Notes: generated by a model not told the origin, from the sequence alone. Shown: positions 20,614 to 29,905, counted from the stretch's first letter. The stretch: 64,000 bases of DNA from Bradyrhizobium sp. CB1015 (GCF_025200925.1 NZ_CP104174.1:8322001-8386000); one strand, 5' to 3'. Numbers and translations: made by a program.

Positions 20614-20779
20614 CTTACCCTCCTCCCCTGGAGGGGGAGGGTCGGCTCATATGGAACGCAGCGGAATATGAGACGGGGTGGGGTGACAGTCTCTCGACGG
20701 ACACGGTGCCCGAGTGGAGAGATCGCCCCACCCCGCTCGCGCTACGCGCGATCGACCCTCCCCTCCAGGGGAGGGTAAG
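20614..20779. repeat. Family C palindromic repeat, copy 1
   Basis: Ends CTTACCCTC (20614-20622) and GAGGGTAAG (20771-20779) are exact inverted repeats. Inner arms CCCCTGGAGGGG and CCCTCCAGGGGAGGG, with GGGGTGGGGTGA and CGCCCCACCCCG, make a long imperfect hairpin. It fills the space between the osmC-like stop and the membrane protein start. Confidence 0.7.
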
Positions 20780-20783
20780 AGAG

Positions 20784-21293
20784 TCACATCCGCTGCATCG
20801 ACACCGAAACTCTCGGGCCGTTCTTGATGGTCTGGTAGACCACGCAATAGCGCTCGGTGAGCTTGAGCAGCAGATCGAGCTTGTCCTGCGCTGCGTCGGT
20901 GTCGACCTCGAAGCGCAGGCGGATCTCGGCGAAGCCGACGGGCGTCTCCTTGTCGACGCCGAGCGTGCCGCGGAAATCGAGATCGCCCTCGGCGTAGACA
21001 TTGCCGGTCTTGAGCGGCACCTCGATGGCGGTCGCGACCGATTTCAGCGTGACGCCGGCACAGGCGACCAGGGCTTCCAGCAGCATGTCGCCGGAGCAGA
21101 GCTCGAGGCCGGAGCCGCCGGTGGCGGGGTGGAGGCCAGCCGTTGCGATGGCGCGGCCGGTCTCGACCTTGCAGGCGATGCCTTCGCTATCGGTGGAGCC
21201 TTTGGCCTTCAGCGTGATCAGCGCAGCCTTGGGATCGGTCTTGTAGCGCTCCTTGATCGGGGCCTGCATCTGGCGCAGCTCTGCGGCGTCCAT
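20784..21293 (-). CDS. OsmC-family protein
   Basis: A 169-residue OsmC/Ohr-superfamily protein. The two redox cysteines of the family are C78, in MLLEALVACAGVTL, and C150, in ERYCVVYQTI; C66 is an extra cysteine. Members reduce organic hydroperoxides by a cysteine-based mechanism, though many OsmC-like proteins are uncharacterised. The segment TGGSGLELCSGDMLLEAL takes the place of the GGxxxGPNPxELL signature, so it belongs to the OsmC-like (YhfA-type) branch rather than Ohr. It is divergent from glnD, with 242 bases between. Confidence 0.88.
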   Translation of the reverse strand: MDAAELRQMQAPIKERYKTDPKAALITLKAKGSTDSEGIACKVETGRAIATAGLHPATGGSGLELCSGDMLLEALVACAGVTLKSVATAIEVPLKTGNVYAEGDLDFRGTLGVDKETPVGFAEIRLRFEVDTDAAQDKLDLLLKLTERYCVVYQTIKNGPRVSVSMQRM

Positions 21294-21535
21294 CTTGTTC
21301 TCTCCCGGGGATATCGACGAGCGGTATAGGGGGCGATTGGTTGGGTGTCAGCCCATGATTGGTGGAAGCAGTCATGAGCAGCCGGGATCCATGAGAAAAA
21401 TCTGTGCATATTCATGACGTTACTCCAGGCGCCGAGACCAGGACCGGAGCCGGTTCATCTGCGTGGCCAACTCGCCGGTCGTCCCCTTGCGAATGTCTCG
21501 TGACAGCGCCTGTCACCTCTTATATCCGGTGAGAC

Positions 21536-24325
21536 ATGGACAGCGTCGCGACTGAGCACAAGGCCGAGGTGGATGATCGCTTCGATACCGCGCGGATCAC
21601 CGCCGCGGTCGATGCGCTCGCCGAGAAGCACGAGGGGCGCGAGGACGCGTTCCGCACGGCGATGGCGCAATTGCTCAAGGCCGAGCTGATCGCCGCGCGC
21701 GCCGCCGCCCAGGCGATCCTTCTGAAGGACCGCCACGGCCGCCGCTGCGCCGAGCGGCTGTGCCACGTGCAGGACGAGATCATCCGCATCCTGTATTCGG
21801 CCGCGACGCGCCATCTCTACCGCTCGCCGATCCCGAGCGGCGCCGAGCGCATGGCGGTGGTGGCGACCGGCGGCTACGGCCGCGGCCTGATGGCGCCGGA
21901 ATCGGACATCGATCTGCTCTTCATCCTGCCCTACAAGCAGACCGCGTGGGGCGAGCAGGTCGCCGAAGCCATCCTCTATTGCCTCTGGGACATGGGGCTG
22001 AAGGTCGGTCACGCCACGCGATCGGTCGACGAATCGATCCGGCAGGCGCGCGGCGACATGACGATCCGCACCGCGATCCTGGAGACGCGGTTCCTCACCG
22101 GCGACAAGCCGCTCTATGACGAGCTGGTCGAGCGTTTCGACAAGGAAGTGGTGCAGGGCACCGCGTCCGAATTCGTCACCGCAAAGCTCGCCGAGCGCGA
22201 GGAGCGCCACCGCCGCGGCGGCCAGTCGCGCTATCTGGTCGAGCCCAACGTCAAGGACGGCAAGGGTGCCTTGCGCGACCTGCACACGCTGTTCTGGATC
22301 GCCAAATACGTCTATCGCGTGCGCGACACCCACGAGCTGGTCGGGCGCGGCGTGTTCGACGCGCAGGAATATCGCACCTTCCGCCGCTGCGCCGACTTCC
22401 TCTGGTCGGTGCGCTGCAATCTGCACTTCTACTCTGGCCGCGCCGAGGAGCGCCTGTCCTTCGATCTCCAGCGCGAGATCGCGATCCGTCTCGGCTACAC
22501 CTCGCATCCCGGCATGCAGGACGTCGAGCGCTTCATGAAGCACTACTTCCTGGTCGCCAAGGAAGTCGGCAACCTCACCGCCATCCTCTGCGCCAAGCTC
22601 GAGGACCAGCAGGCCAAGCCCGCACCGGTGCTGAGCCGGATGATGGCGCGGCTGCGACCCAGCGCGGTGAAGCGGCGCGTGCCCGACAGCGACGACTTCA
22701 TCGTCGACAACAACCGCATCAACGTGGCCGCGCCCGACGTGTTCAAGCACGACCCGGTCAATCTGATCCGCATCTTCCGCCTCGCGCAGAAAAACAACCT
22801 CGCCTTCCACCCGGACGCGATGCGCGACGTGACGCGCTCGCTCGGCCTGATCAACGCAGGCTTGCGCGAAAATCCCGAGGCCAACCGGCTGTTCATGGAG
22901 ATCCTGACCTCCGACAATGCCGAGATCGTGCTGCGGCGGATGAACGAGACCGGCGTGCTCGGCCACTTCATCCGCGCCTTCGGCAAGATCGTCTCGATGA
23001 TGCAGTTCAACATGTATCATCATTACACTGTCGACGAGCACCTGATCCGCTGCATCGGCTTCTTGCAGGACATCGAGCGCGGCGGCATCGAGGAGTTCGC
23101 GCTGGCGAGCGATCTGTTCCGCAAGATCCGACCCGAGCACCGCGCGGTGATCTACATCGCGACGCTGCTGCATGACGTCGCCAAGGGCCGTCCCGAGGAC
23201 CATTCCATCGCCGGCGCCAAGGTGGCGCGACGGCTGTGCCCGCGGCTCGGCTTCAGCCCGGCCGACACCGAGCTCGTGGCCTGGCTGATCGAGGAGCATC
23301 TGACGATGTCCACGGTCGCGCAGTCGCGCGACCTCTCCGATCGCAAGACCATCGAGAATTTCGCTGCCGTGGTGCAGTCGGTCGAGCAGATGAAGCTCCT
23401 GACCATCCTGACCACCGCCGACATCCGCGGCGTCGGCCCGGGCGTGTGGAACGGCTGGAAGGCGCAGCTGTTGCGCTCGCTGTACTACGAGACCGAGCCG
23501 GTGCTGACCGGCGGCTTCTCGGAAGTCGATCGCGGCAAGCGCCTTGCAGCTGCGCACGCCGAATTTCGCATGGCCTTCGCCGAATGGCCGAAGGACGAGC
23601 TCGATGCCTATATCGGCCGGCACTATCCGGCCTATTGGCTCAAGGTCGAGCTGCCGCGCAAGATCCGGCACGCCCGCTTCGTCCGCTCCAGCGAGCAGGC
23701 CGGCCACAAGCTCGCGATCAATGTCGGTTTCGACGAGGTGCGCGGCGTCACCGAGCTGACGATCTTCGCCGCCGACCATCCCTGGCTGCTGTCGATCATT
23801 GCCGGTGCCTGCGCTTCGGCCGGCGCCAACATCGTCGACGCCCAGATCTACACCACGACCGACGGCCGCGCGCTCGACACGATCTCGATCTCGCGCGAAT
23901 ACGACCGCGACGAGGACGAGGGACGGCGCGCCACGCGCATCGGCGAGATGATCGAGGACGTGCTGGAGGGCAAGCTGCGCCTGCCCGAAGTGGTGGCGCG
24001 GCGCACCGTGCGCAGCAAGGCGAAGCCGTTCGTGATCGAGCCGGAGGTGACCATCAACAATCAATGGTCCGATCGCTACACCGTGATCGAGGTCTCCGGG
24101 CTCGACCGGCCCGGCCTGCTCTACGAGCTGACCACCGCGATCTCGAAGCTCAATCTCAACATCGCCTCGGCCCATGTCGCGACCTTCGGCGAGCGCGCCC
24201 GCGACGTGTTCTACGTCACCGACCTCCTGGGCGCGCAGATCAATGCGCCGACGCGCCAGGCCGCGATCAAGAGCGCGCTGACCCATGTGATGGCCGGCGA
24301 CAAGGCGGTGCAGCCGGCGGCGTGA
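21536..24325 (+). CDS. glnD: Bifunctional [protein-PII] uridylyltransferase/uridylyl-removing enzyme
   Basis: GlnD, 929 residues, the glutamine sensor of nitrogen control. It uridylylates PII proteins under nitrogen limitation and removes UMP when glutamine is high. The nucleotidyltransferase domain has ATGGYGRG (110-117) and ESDIDLLFI. The GlnD linker region contains LVEPNVKDGKGALRDLHTL. The HD phosphohydrolase motif is LLHDVAKGRPEDHS (H546, D547). Two ACT domains occupy about 735-820 (LSIIAGACASAGANIVDAQI) and 845-925 (DRPGLLYELTTAISKLNLNI). The ATG at 21536 follows GGTGAG. The last 59 bases are overlapped on the opposite strand by the extended end of ogt. Confidence 0.98.
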   Translation: MDSVATEHKAEVDDRFDTARITAAVDALAEKHEGREDAFRTAMAQLLKAELIAARAAAQAILLKDRHGRRCAERLCHVQDEIIRILYSAATRHLYRSPIPSGAERMAVVATGGYGRGLMAPESDIDLLFILPYKQTAWGEQVAEAILYCLWDMGLKVGHATRSVDESIRQARGDMTIRTAILETRFLTGDKPLYDELVERFDKEVVQGTASEFVTAKLAEREERHRRGGQSRYLVEPNVKDGKGALRDLHTLFWIAKYVYRVRDTHELVGRGVFDAQEYRTFRRCADFLWSVRCNLHFYSGRAEERLSFDLQREIAIRLGYTSHPGMQDVERFMKHYFLVAKEVGNLTAILCAKLEDQQAKPAPVLSRMMARLRPSAVKRRVPDSDDFIVDNNRINVAAPDVFKHDPVNLIRIFRLAQKNNLAFHPDAMRDVTRSLGLINAGLRENPEANRLFMEILTSDNAEIVLRRMNETGVLGHFIRAFGKIVSMMQFNMYHHYTVDEHLIRCIGFLQDIERGGIEEFALASDLFRKIRPEHRAVIYIATLLHDVAKGRPEDHSIAGAKVARRLCPRLGFSPADTELVAWLIEEHLTMSTVAQSRDLSDRKTIENFAAVVQSVEQMKLLTILTTADIRGVGPGVWNGWKAQLLRSLYYETEPVLTGGFSEVDRGKRLAAAHAEFRMAFAEWPKDELDAYIGRHYPAYWLKVELPRKIRHARFVRSSEQAGHKLAINVGFDEVRGVTELTIFAADHPWLLSIIAGACASAGANIVDAQIYTTTDGRALDTISISREYDRDEDEGRRATRIGEMIEDVLEGKLRLPEVVARRTVRSKAKPFVIEPEVTINNQWSDRYTVIEVSGLDRPGLLYELTTAISKLNLNIASAHVATFGERARDVFYVTDLLGAQINAPTRQAAIKSALTHVMAGDKAVQPAA

Positions 24326-25022
24326 ACAGGCAGAAAGTCCCGCGCAAAACATCTTCTCTCGTCATTCCGGGATGGCCCGAAGGGCCAGGCCCGGAATCCA
24401 TAACCACAGCCGGTGGATATGGATTCTCAGGTGCGCAAGTGCGCACCATAGCTCGCGCTATGCGCGCCCCGGAATGACGGATTGAGAGACCTAAACCTCC
24501 AACGCCCTCGTGCCGCAGCAGCCAGCGCTTGCGCGCGAGGCCGCCGCCATATTTCACCAGCGAGCCGTCCGCACCGATCAGGCGGTGACAGGGCAGCACC
24601 ACGCTGATTGGGTTGGAGCCGTTGGCGTGGCCGACGGCGCGAATCGCTTTGGGCATGCCGATGGTTGCGGCGAGCGCGCCGTAGCTCAGCGTGGTGCCGG
24701 CTGGGATTTGCGCGAGCGCGGTCCAGACCTTCTGCTGGAACGGCGTTCCGGCGGTGCGCCTCGCGATGCCGGAGAGCCGGCCGAGCTCGCCTTCGAAATA
24801 GCCCGACAGCGCGGTGCGCATCTCTGCCGGCGCCGGCCGATCGCTGAGATCGACCGTCCCGTAATGCAGGCGCAACAGCGCGCGCATCCGATGCTCGTAA
24901 TCATGCCAGTCGAGTGCCCGCAGATTGCCCTCGGAATCGGTGACCAGCAGCGCGATCCCGATCGGCGTCGCCAGGCGATCGAGGCCGAAGCGTTCAGGAA
25001 CCTTGGTTGATCGGATGGGCAT
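24267..25022 (-). CDS. ogt: Methylated-DNA--protein-cysteine methyltransferase with repeat-derived C-terminal tail
   Basis: A suicidal DNA repair protein that transfers O6-alkyl groups from guanine to its own cysteine. The active site is SVVLPCHRLIG (C145), preceded by the helix-turn-helix TLSYGALAATIGMPKAIRAVG, whose R128 is the arginine finger, and followed by GGLARKRWLLRHEG. Normal family members end near residue 175. Here the frame continues about 75 residues through an intergenic repeat (24361-24478), encoding HSGARIARAMVRTCAPE and similar low-complexity sequence, and stops inside the antisense end of glnD. The tail is probably non-functional. ATG 25022 (MPIRSTK) is used. Confidence 0.9.
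   Translation of the reverse strand: MPIRSTKVPERFGLDRLATPIGIALLVTDSEGNLRALDWHDYEHRMRALLRLHYGTVDLSDRPAPAEMRTALSGYFEGELGRLSGIARRTAGTPFQQKVWTALAQIPAGTTLSYGALAATIGMPKAIRAVGHANGSNPISVVLPCHRLIGADGSLVKYGGGLARKRWLLRHEGVGGLGLSIRHSGARIARAMVRTCAPENPYPPAVVMDSGPGPSGHPGMTREDVLRGTFCLFTPPAAPPCRRPSHGSARS
24361..24478. repeat. Family A repeat, copy 5, read through by ogt
   Basis: Exact ends GTCATTCCGG (24361-24370) and CCGGAATGAC (24469-24478). Interior ATAACCACAGCCGGTGG and the GTGCGCAAGTGCGCAC palindrome. The minus strand is open through its whole length in the ogt frame. Confidence 0.8.
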
Positions 25023-25114
25023 GCGGCACCAGGGGAGCGAAACACATCGATCGCACTTGCCATGGCGGCCGTGCTAACGTCCACCCGAAAGCTGATGCTT
25101 TGGGGGAGCTCACC

Positions 25115-25477
25115 TTGATCCTGATCGCCAATATCCTGGTGGCGCTGGTCGCCGCGCTGCACGTCTTCTTCCTGGCGCTAGAAATGCTTCTCTGGGACAG
25201 ACCGCTGGGCCTGAAGGTGTTTCGGAACTCGCCCGAGAAGGCCGCGATCACCAAGGTGCTGGCCGCCAATCAAGGGCTCTACAACGGCTTCCTTGCTGCC
25301 GGCCTGGTCTGGGGCCTCGTCCACGGCAACCCGGCCTTCGCGTTCCAGATCAAGGTGTTCTTCCTGCTCTGCGTGATCGTGGCCGGCGCCTATGGCGCGG
25401 CGACCGTCAGCACGCGGATCCTGATCGTGCAGGCGCTGCCGGCGGCAATCGCGCTGATTGCAATGTTTCTCGCCTGA
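25115..25477 (+). CDS. DUF1304 family small membrane protein
   Basis: A 120-residue membrane protein with four helices. It starts ILIANILVALVAALHVFFLALEM, then has the short loop LWDRPLGLKVFRNSPEKAAITKVLAANQGLYNGFLA, whose F-x-x-x-E helix and NQG-YNGFLA pattern are hallmarks of DUF1304, and two further helices. The function of the family is unknown. The start is most likely TTG 25115, with a strong GGGGGAG 7 bases upstream; a longer frame from 25007 runs into the ogt promoter and is less likely. It is divergent from ogt. Confidence 0.85.
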   Translation: MILIANILVALVAALHVFFLALEMLLWDRPLGLKVFRNSPEKAAITKVLAANQGLYNGFLAAGLVWGLVHGNPAFAFQIKVFFLLCVIVAGAYGAATVSTRILIVQALPAAIALIAMFLA

Positions 25478-25611
25478 GACGCTACGGCACAGCGCCGCGA
25501 TCCTTGCGCTGCGACGAACCTTCCTCCACAATCTTCGGCAGCGATGGCGACCGTTGCAATCAACGGAGAAAGACCATCGGCCTAAAATTCCGTCAGGAGG
25601 AACGAACCAAC

Positions 25612-26838
25612 ATGAACAATCGCAGAGCCTTCATAGCGGCCACGGCGGCGTTCGCCGTCGCGGTCTCGACCAGCCAGGCCCTCGCCCAGAAGAAATACGA
25701 CACCGGCGCAAGCGACACCGAGATCAAGATCGGCCAGACCGTGCCGTTCTCCGGCGCCTATTCCGTCTACGCCAATATCGGCAAGACCCAGGCCGCGTAT
25801 TTCAAGATGATCAACGATCAGGGCGGCATCAACGGCCGCAAGATCAACCTGATCCAATATGACGACGCCTATTCGCCGCCGAAGACCGTGGAGCAGGTGC
25901 GCAAGCTCGTCGAAGGCGACGAAGTGCTCTTCACGTTCCAGCTGATCGGCACAGCCGCGAACGCCGCCGTGCAGAAGTACCTCAACGGCAAGAAGGTGCC
26001 GCAGTTGCTCGCTTCGACCGGCGCGGCTCGCTTCAACGATCCCCAGAACTATCCCTGGACCATCGCCTACAATCCCAACTACGTGTCCGAGGGACGCATC
26101 TACGCAAAATACATTCTCAAGGAGCATCCGAACGCCAAGATCGGCGTGCTCTACCAGAACGACGACATGGGCCGCGACTATCTGGCCGGTCTGAAGAGCG
26201 GTCTCGGCAACAAGGCCGCCAGCATGATCGTCGGCGAGGTCTCCTACGAGGTGACCGACCCCACAGTGGATTCGCAGGTCGTGAAGCTGAAGTCGATGGG
26301 TGTCGACGTGTTCTTCGATGCCTCGACGCCGAAGTTTGCGGCACAGGCGATCAAGAAGCTCGCCGACCTCGGCTGGACGCCGGTGCACATCCTCGACATC
26401 AATGCGAGCCCGATCTCGGCAACGCTGAAGCCGGCCGGCCTCGAGATCTCCAAGGGCATCATCTCGACGCAATATGGCAAGGAGCCCGGCGATCCGCAGT
26501 GGAAGGACGATCCCGGCGTGAAGGCCTTCTTCGCCTTCATGGACAAGTATTTCCCGGAAGGCGACAAGCTCAACACCGTCAACACCTACGCCTATTCGGT
26601 CGCCGAGCTGTTGGTGCAGGTCTTGAAGCAATGCGGCGACGATCTGACGCGTGAGAACATCATGAGGCAGGTCGCCAACATCAAGGACTTCACTCCGAGC
26701 TTCGCCCTGCCCGGCATCAAGATCAACACCGGACCGAACGACTACCGCGTCAACAAGCAGATGCAGATGATGAAGTTCAACGGCGAGCGCTGGGAGCTGT
26801 TCGGACCGATCATCGAGGACACCGGCCCGTCGGGCTAG
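25612..26838 (+). CDS. ABC transporter substrate-binding protein, LivK/amide-binding type
   Basis: A periplasmic binding protein, 408 residues, of the branched-chain amino acid/amide (HAAT) class. A signal peptide MNNRRAFIAATAAFAVAVST with an ALAQ cleavage site leads into IKIGQTVPFSGAYSVYANIG, the first ligand-contacting loop. Later segments LIQYDDAYSPPKTVEQVRKLV and GVLYQNDDMGRDYLAGL belong to the Peripla_BP_6 fold. The start is ATG 25612, after TCAGGAGGAACG. It has no permease or ATPase genes beside it, so it is an orphan that must use a transporter encoded elsewhere. A rho-independent terminator follows closely. Confidence 0.93.
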   Translation: MNNRRAFIAATAAFAVAVSTSQALAQKKYDTGASDTEIKIGQTVPFSGAYSVYANIGKTQAAYFKMINDQGGINGRKINLIQYDDAYSPPKTVEQVRKLVEGDEVLFTFQLIGTAANAAVQKYLNGKKVPQLLASTGAARFNDPQNYPWTIAYNPNYVSEGRIYAKYILKEHPNAKIGVLYQNDDMGRDYLAGLKSGLGNKAASMIVGEVSYEVTDPTVDSQVVKLKSMGVDVFFDASTPKFAAQAIKKLADLGWTPVHILDINASPISATLKPAGLEISKGIISTQYGKEPGDPQWKDDPGVKAFFAFMDKYFPEGDKLNTVNTYAYSVAELLVQVLKQCGDDLTRENIMRQVANIKDFTPSFALPGIKINTGPNDYRVNKQMQMMKFNGERWELFGPIIEDTGPSG

Positions 26839-26863
26839 CAGTTGTTAGAATTCCGCGACACGA

Positions 26864-26886
26864 TCGGCCTGCAGGCCGCCTTTTTT
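26864..26886 (+). terminator. Rho-independent terminator after the orphan binding protein
   Basis: CGGCCT (26865-26870) pairs with AGGCCG (26873-26878) and is followed by CC and six T (26881-26886). It lies 26 bases past the stop codon. Confidence 0.8.
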
Positions 26887-26900
26887 GGCTCGGTCCACCA

Positions 26901-27074
26901 CCGTCACCCTGAGGCGGCCGCTTCTTCAGCGGCCCTCGAAGGGCGACGGCTCGGCTGACCGCACACGCAGAAGCGTTGGGGCCGTGCATCCTTCGAGGCT
27001 CCCGGCAGGATGCTTTGCATCGCGCCTCTCGCACCTCCAGCGACAACGGCTTCGCCGTTGCGCGGGGATGACGG
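26901..27074. repeat. Family B palindromic repeat, copy 1
   Basis: Starts CCGTCACCCTGAGG and contains GCCGCTTCTTCAGCGGC hairpin sequence, CCTTCGAGGCTCCC and a degenerate end GGATGACGG. It fills the space between the terminator and the DUF1330 gene. Confidence 0.65.
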
Positions 27075-27100
27075 GGAGAGCTTGTCGCTCGGGGCGGCGC

Positions 27101-27526
27101 CTAGGTCGGTATCTCTCCAAAGTTCTTCCCGACCGGCAGCACGGCGTGGCGGATCAGCCGCGAATCCTCGACCGCGGCCTGGCGGTGCTTCACCGCCTCG
27201 CGATAGACGGGATCGCGGATCATCTCGACGAAGGCGGCAACGCTCGGATATTCGGCGATGAAGCAATGGTCCCAGCGTTCCTCCTGCGGGCCGATCAGCA
27301 TCAGCTCGAATCTGCCCTGCCAGACGATGCGGCCGCCGAGACGCTCGAACACCGGGCCGCTTTCGCGGCCATAGGCCGCATAGGCCTCTGCGCCGCTGGC
27401 CTTGCGGCCGTCCGGATAGGCCGCCTCTTTGCGCAGGCGGACCAGGTTGAGCATGTGGATCGGGCCGGGGCGATCGTTCTCCCGGAATTGCGCGAAGATC
27501 TCCTTGGTCGGATCGATATGGCCCAT
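27101..27526 (-). CDS. DUF1330 family protein
   Basis: A 141-residue protein of the dimeric ferredoxin-like alpha/beta-barrel type. The DUF1330 features are MLNLVRLRKEAAYPDG near the N-terminus, AYAAYGRESGPVFERLGGRIVWQG, and the end FIAEYPSVAAFVEMIRDPVYREAVKHRQAAVEDSRL. The last of these is the typical D-P-x-Y-x-x-(A/V)-x-x-x-R-x-A-(G/A)-x-(E/D) signature. No biochemical function is established. The start at ATG 27526 (MGHIDPTK) follows AGAGGGAG; an ATG six codons upstream overlaps that site. Confidence 0.85.
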   Translation of the reverse strand: MGHIDPTKEIFAQFRENDRPGPIHMLNLVRLRKEAAYPDGRKASGAEAYAAYGRESGPVFERLGGRIVWQGRFELMLIGPQEERWDHCFIAEYPSVAAFVEMIRDPVYREAVKHRQAAVEDSRLIRHAVLPVGKNFGEIPT

Positions 27527-27694
27527 GGCGCTCCCTCTTTTCATTGATAGGCGATCCTAGCCTTGCGGCCCCAGAAGCGGAACTGCGGCCGGCGAATGCC
27601 GCATCTCCTAATCGCGCGTTAACGCCGGGGTAACCCGGCCTTAAACAGCGACCGCTAGCGTCTCGGCGGGGCGAGCTGACCGGGCGTTTGGCGT

Positions 27695-29905
27695 ATGGCG
27701 TGGGGAAAGAAAAAGGGTACGCGGAAGGAGCCGCTGTTCGGCTTGCCCGCGGCGCTCGCCGATCTGCGCCTCACCCCGGCGGACCGCGTTCCCGGCGGCG
27801 ACGACAAGCCGAAGAAATCTGCCAAACCATCCGCCAAGCGCAAGAGCGAGGATGCCGGCGACGAGCCGCCGCGCGAGCGCAAAGCACCGGCCGGCCGCAG
27901 CGGCGCCAAGCGGCGGTCGAAGTCGCGCTTCGGTGCGGGCCTTGGCCGCCTGGTCTATTGGGGCGCGGTGCTGAGCCTGTGGGGCGTCATCGCCGTGATC
28001 GGCGTCGTGATCTATGTCGGCGCGCATCTGCCGCCGATCCAGTCGCTGGAAATCCCCAAGCGCCCGCCGACGATCCAGATCGTCGGCATCGACGGCAGCA
28101 TGCTGGCGCAGCGCGGCGAGATGGCCGGCGCCAATGTCGCGCTGAAGGATCTGCCGCCGTACTTGCCGAAGGCCTTCATCGCCATCGAGGACCGCCGCTT
28201 CTATTCGCATTTCGGCATCGACCCGGTCGGCATCCTGCGCGCGCTCGTCACCAACGTGCTTCATCGCGGTGTGTCGCAGGGCGGCTCGACCTTGACGCAG
28301 CAGCTCGCCAAAAACCTGTTCCTGACCCAGGAGCGCACCATGCAGCGCAAGCTGCAGGAGGTGGAGCTGGCGATCTGGCTGGAGCGCAAGCATTCCAAGG
28401 ACGAGATCCTGGAGCTTTATCTCAACCGCGTCTATTTCGGCTCCGGCGCCTACGGCGTCGAGGCGGCGGCGCAGAAATATTTCGGCAAGTCGGCGAAGAC
28501 CGTGACGGTCGCGGAAGCCGCGATGCTGGCCGGCCTCGTCAAGTCGCCGTCCCGCCTTGCGCCGAACCGCAACCCCGAAGGCGCCGAAGCGCGGGCGCAG
28601 ATCGTGCTCGCGGCGATGGCGGATGCGAAGTTCATCACCGACGCGCAGGCGAAGGCCTCGATCGGCCATCCCTCCTACAACGTGAAGCCGGCCGGCGCCG
28701 GCACGGTGAATTACGTCGCCGACTGGATCGGCGAGGTGCTGGATGATCTGGTTGGCCAGATCGACGAGAGCATCAAGGTCGAGACCACGATCGATCCGAA
28801 GCTGCAGAGCGTGGCGGAAGCCGCCATCATCGACGAGCTCGCGGCCAAGAGCGTGAAGTTCAACGTCAGCCAGGGCGCGCTGGTGGCCATGACGCCCGAC
28901 GGCGCGGTGCGGGCCATGGTGGGCGGGCGGAACTATTCCGAAAGCCAGTACAACCGCGCGGTCACCGCCAGGCGCCAGCCGGGCTCCTCGTTCAAGCCGT
29001 TCGTGTACCTCACCGCGCTCGAGCAGGGGCTGACGCCCGACACCATGCGCCAGGACGCGCCGATCGAGGTCAAGGGCTGGAAGCCCGAGAACTACACCCA
29101 TGAATATTTCGGTGCGGTGACGCTGACGCAGGCGCTGGCGATGTCGCTCAACACGGTCGCCATCCGCCTCGGCCTCGAGGTCGGGCCGAAGAACGTGGTG
29201 CGCACCGCGCACCGGCTCGGCATCTCCTCCAAGCTCGAGCCCAACGCCTCGATCGCGCTCGGCACCTCCGAAGTCTCGGTGATCGAGCTGGTCGGCGCCT
29301 ATGCGCCGTTCGCCAATGGCGGCCTCGCAGTGGCGCCGCATGTCGTCACGCGGATCAGGACGGTCAGCGGCAAGCTGCTCTACATGCGCCAGCCGGAGGA
29401 GCGCAATCAGGTGATCGACCCCCGCTATGTCGGCATGATGAACGCGATGATGCGGGAGACGCTGATATCGGGCACCGCCAAGAAGGCGGAGATCCCGGGC
29501 TGGCCGGCGGCCGGCAAGACCGGCACCAGCCAGGACTATCGCGACGCCTGGTTCATCGGCTACACCGCCAATCTCGTCACCGGCGTCTGGCTCGGCAATG
29601 ACGACAACTCGCCGACCAGGAAGGCCACCGGCGGCGGCCTGCCGGTGGAAGTGTGGTCGCGCTTCATGCGCACCGCGCACGAGGGCGTGCCGGTGGCAGC
29701 CTTGCCGAGCTCTCCTAGCGGCTGGGGCCTGTCGAACCTCGCGCAGGCGGCCTCGCAGGTGTCGCCGCCGACGCCCGCGGCTCCGCCACAAGCGAACGCC
29801 GGCGGCTATCGCCCGCCGCCTCCGACGCGCGCCAATGTGCGCCCCGAAGCAGCCGCCGGGCTCGATGGCTGGCTGATGGACCGGCTGTTCGGTGGGAATC
29901 GGTAG
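27695..29905 (+). CDS. Penicillin-binding protein 1A-type transglycosylase/transpeptidase
   Basis: A 736-residue bifunctional class A penicillin-binding protein. A long basic cytoplasmic tail (residues 1-80, Lys/Arg/Ser rich) precedes a single membrane anchor at about 87-110. The GT51 transglycosylase has E165 in IAIEDRRFYSHFGID and QGGSTLTQQLAKNLFL. The transpeptidase has the acyl-serine motif SSFK (S431, K434), SLN in LAMSLNTVAI and KTGTS (608-612). It polymerises and crosslinks peptidoglycan at the outer face of the inner membrane. The tail after KTGTS ends in a Pro/Ala-rich stretch. It is shorter than E. coli PBP1a, lacking the OB domain, and resembles the PBP1C/2D-like alphaproteobacterial forms. 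Confidence 0.95.
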   Translation: MAWGKKKGTRKEPLFGLPAALADLRLTPADRVPGGDDKPKKSAKPSAKRKSEDAGDEPPRERKAPAGRSGAKRRSKSRFGAGLGRLVYWGAVLSLWGVIAVIGVVIYVGAHLPPIQSLEIPKRPPTIQIVGIDGSMLAQRGEMAGANVALKDLPPYLPKAFIAIEDRRFYSHFGIDPVGILRALVTNVLHRGVSQGGSTLTQQLAKNLFLTQERTMQRKLQEVELAIWLERKHSKDEILELYLNRVYFGSGAYGVEAAAQKYFGKSAKTVTVAEAAMLAGLVKSPSRLAPNRNPEGAEARAQIVLAAMADAKFITDAQAKASIGHPSYNVKPAGAGTVNYVADWIGEVLDDLVGQIDESIKVETTIDPKLQSVAEAAIIDELAAKSVKFNVSQGALVAMTPDGAVRAMVGGRNYSESQYNRAVTARRQPGSSFKPFVYLTALEQGLTPDTMRQDAPIEVKGWKPENYTHEYFGAVTLTQALAMSLNTVAIRLGLEVGPKNVVRTAHRLGISSKLEPNASIALGTSEVSVIELVGAYAPFANGGLAVAPHVVTRIRTVSGKLLYMRQPEERNQVIDPRYVGMMNAMMRETLISGTAKKAEIPGWPAAGKTGTSQDYRDAWFIGYTANLVTGVWLGNDDNSPTRKATGGGLPVEVWSRFMRTAHEGVPVAALPSSPSGWGLSNLAQAASQVSPPTPAAPPQANAGGYRPPPPTRANVRPEAAAGLDGWLMDRLFGGNR

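Noticed and set aside
21455-24352. A 965-codon open frame on the minus strand opposite glnD
   Set aside because: It is the mirror of a well-conserved gene in GC-rich DNA; its translation is Arg/Gly/Ala/Asp/His-rich without any domain.
26887-27100. Possible insertion sequence or phage remnant
   Set aside because: No transposase or integrase fragment; only family B palindromic repeat sequence.
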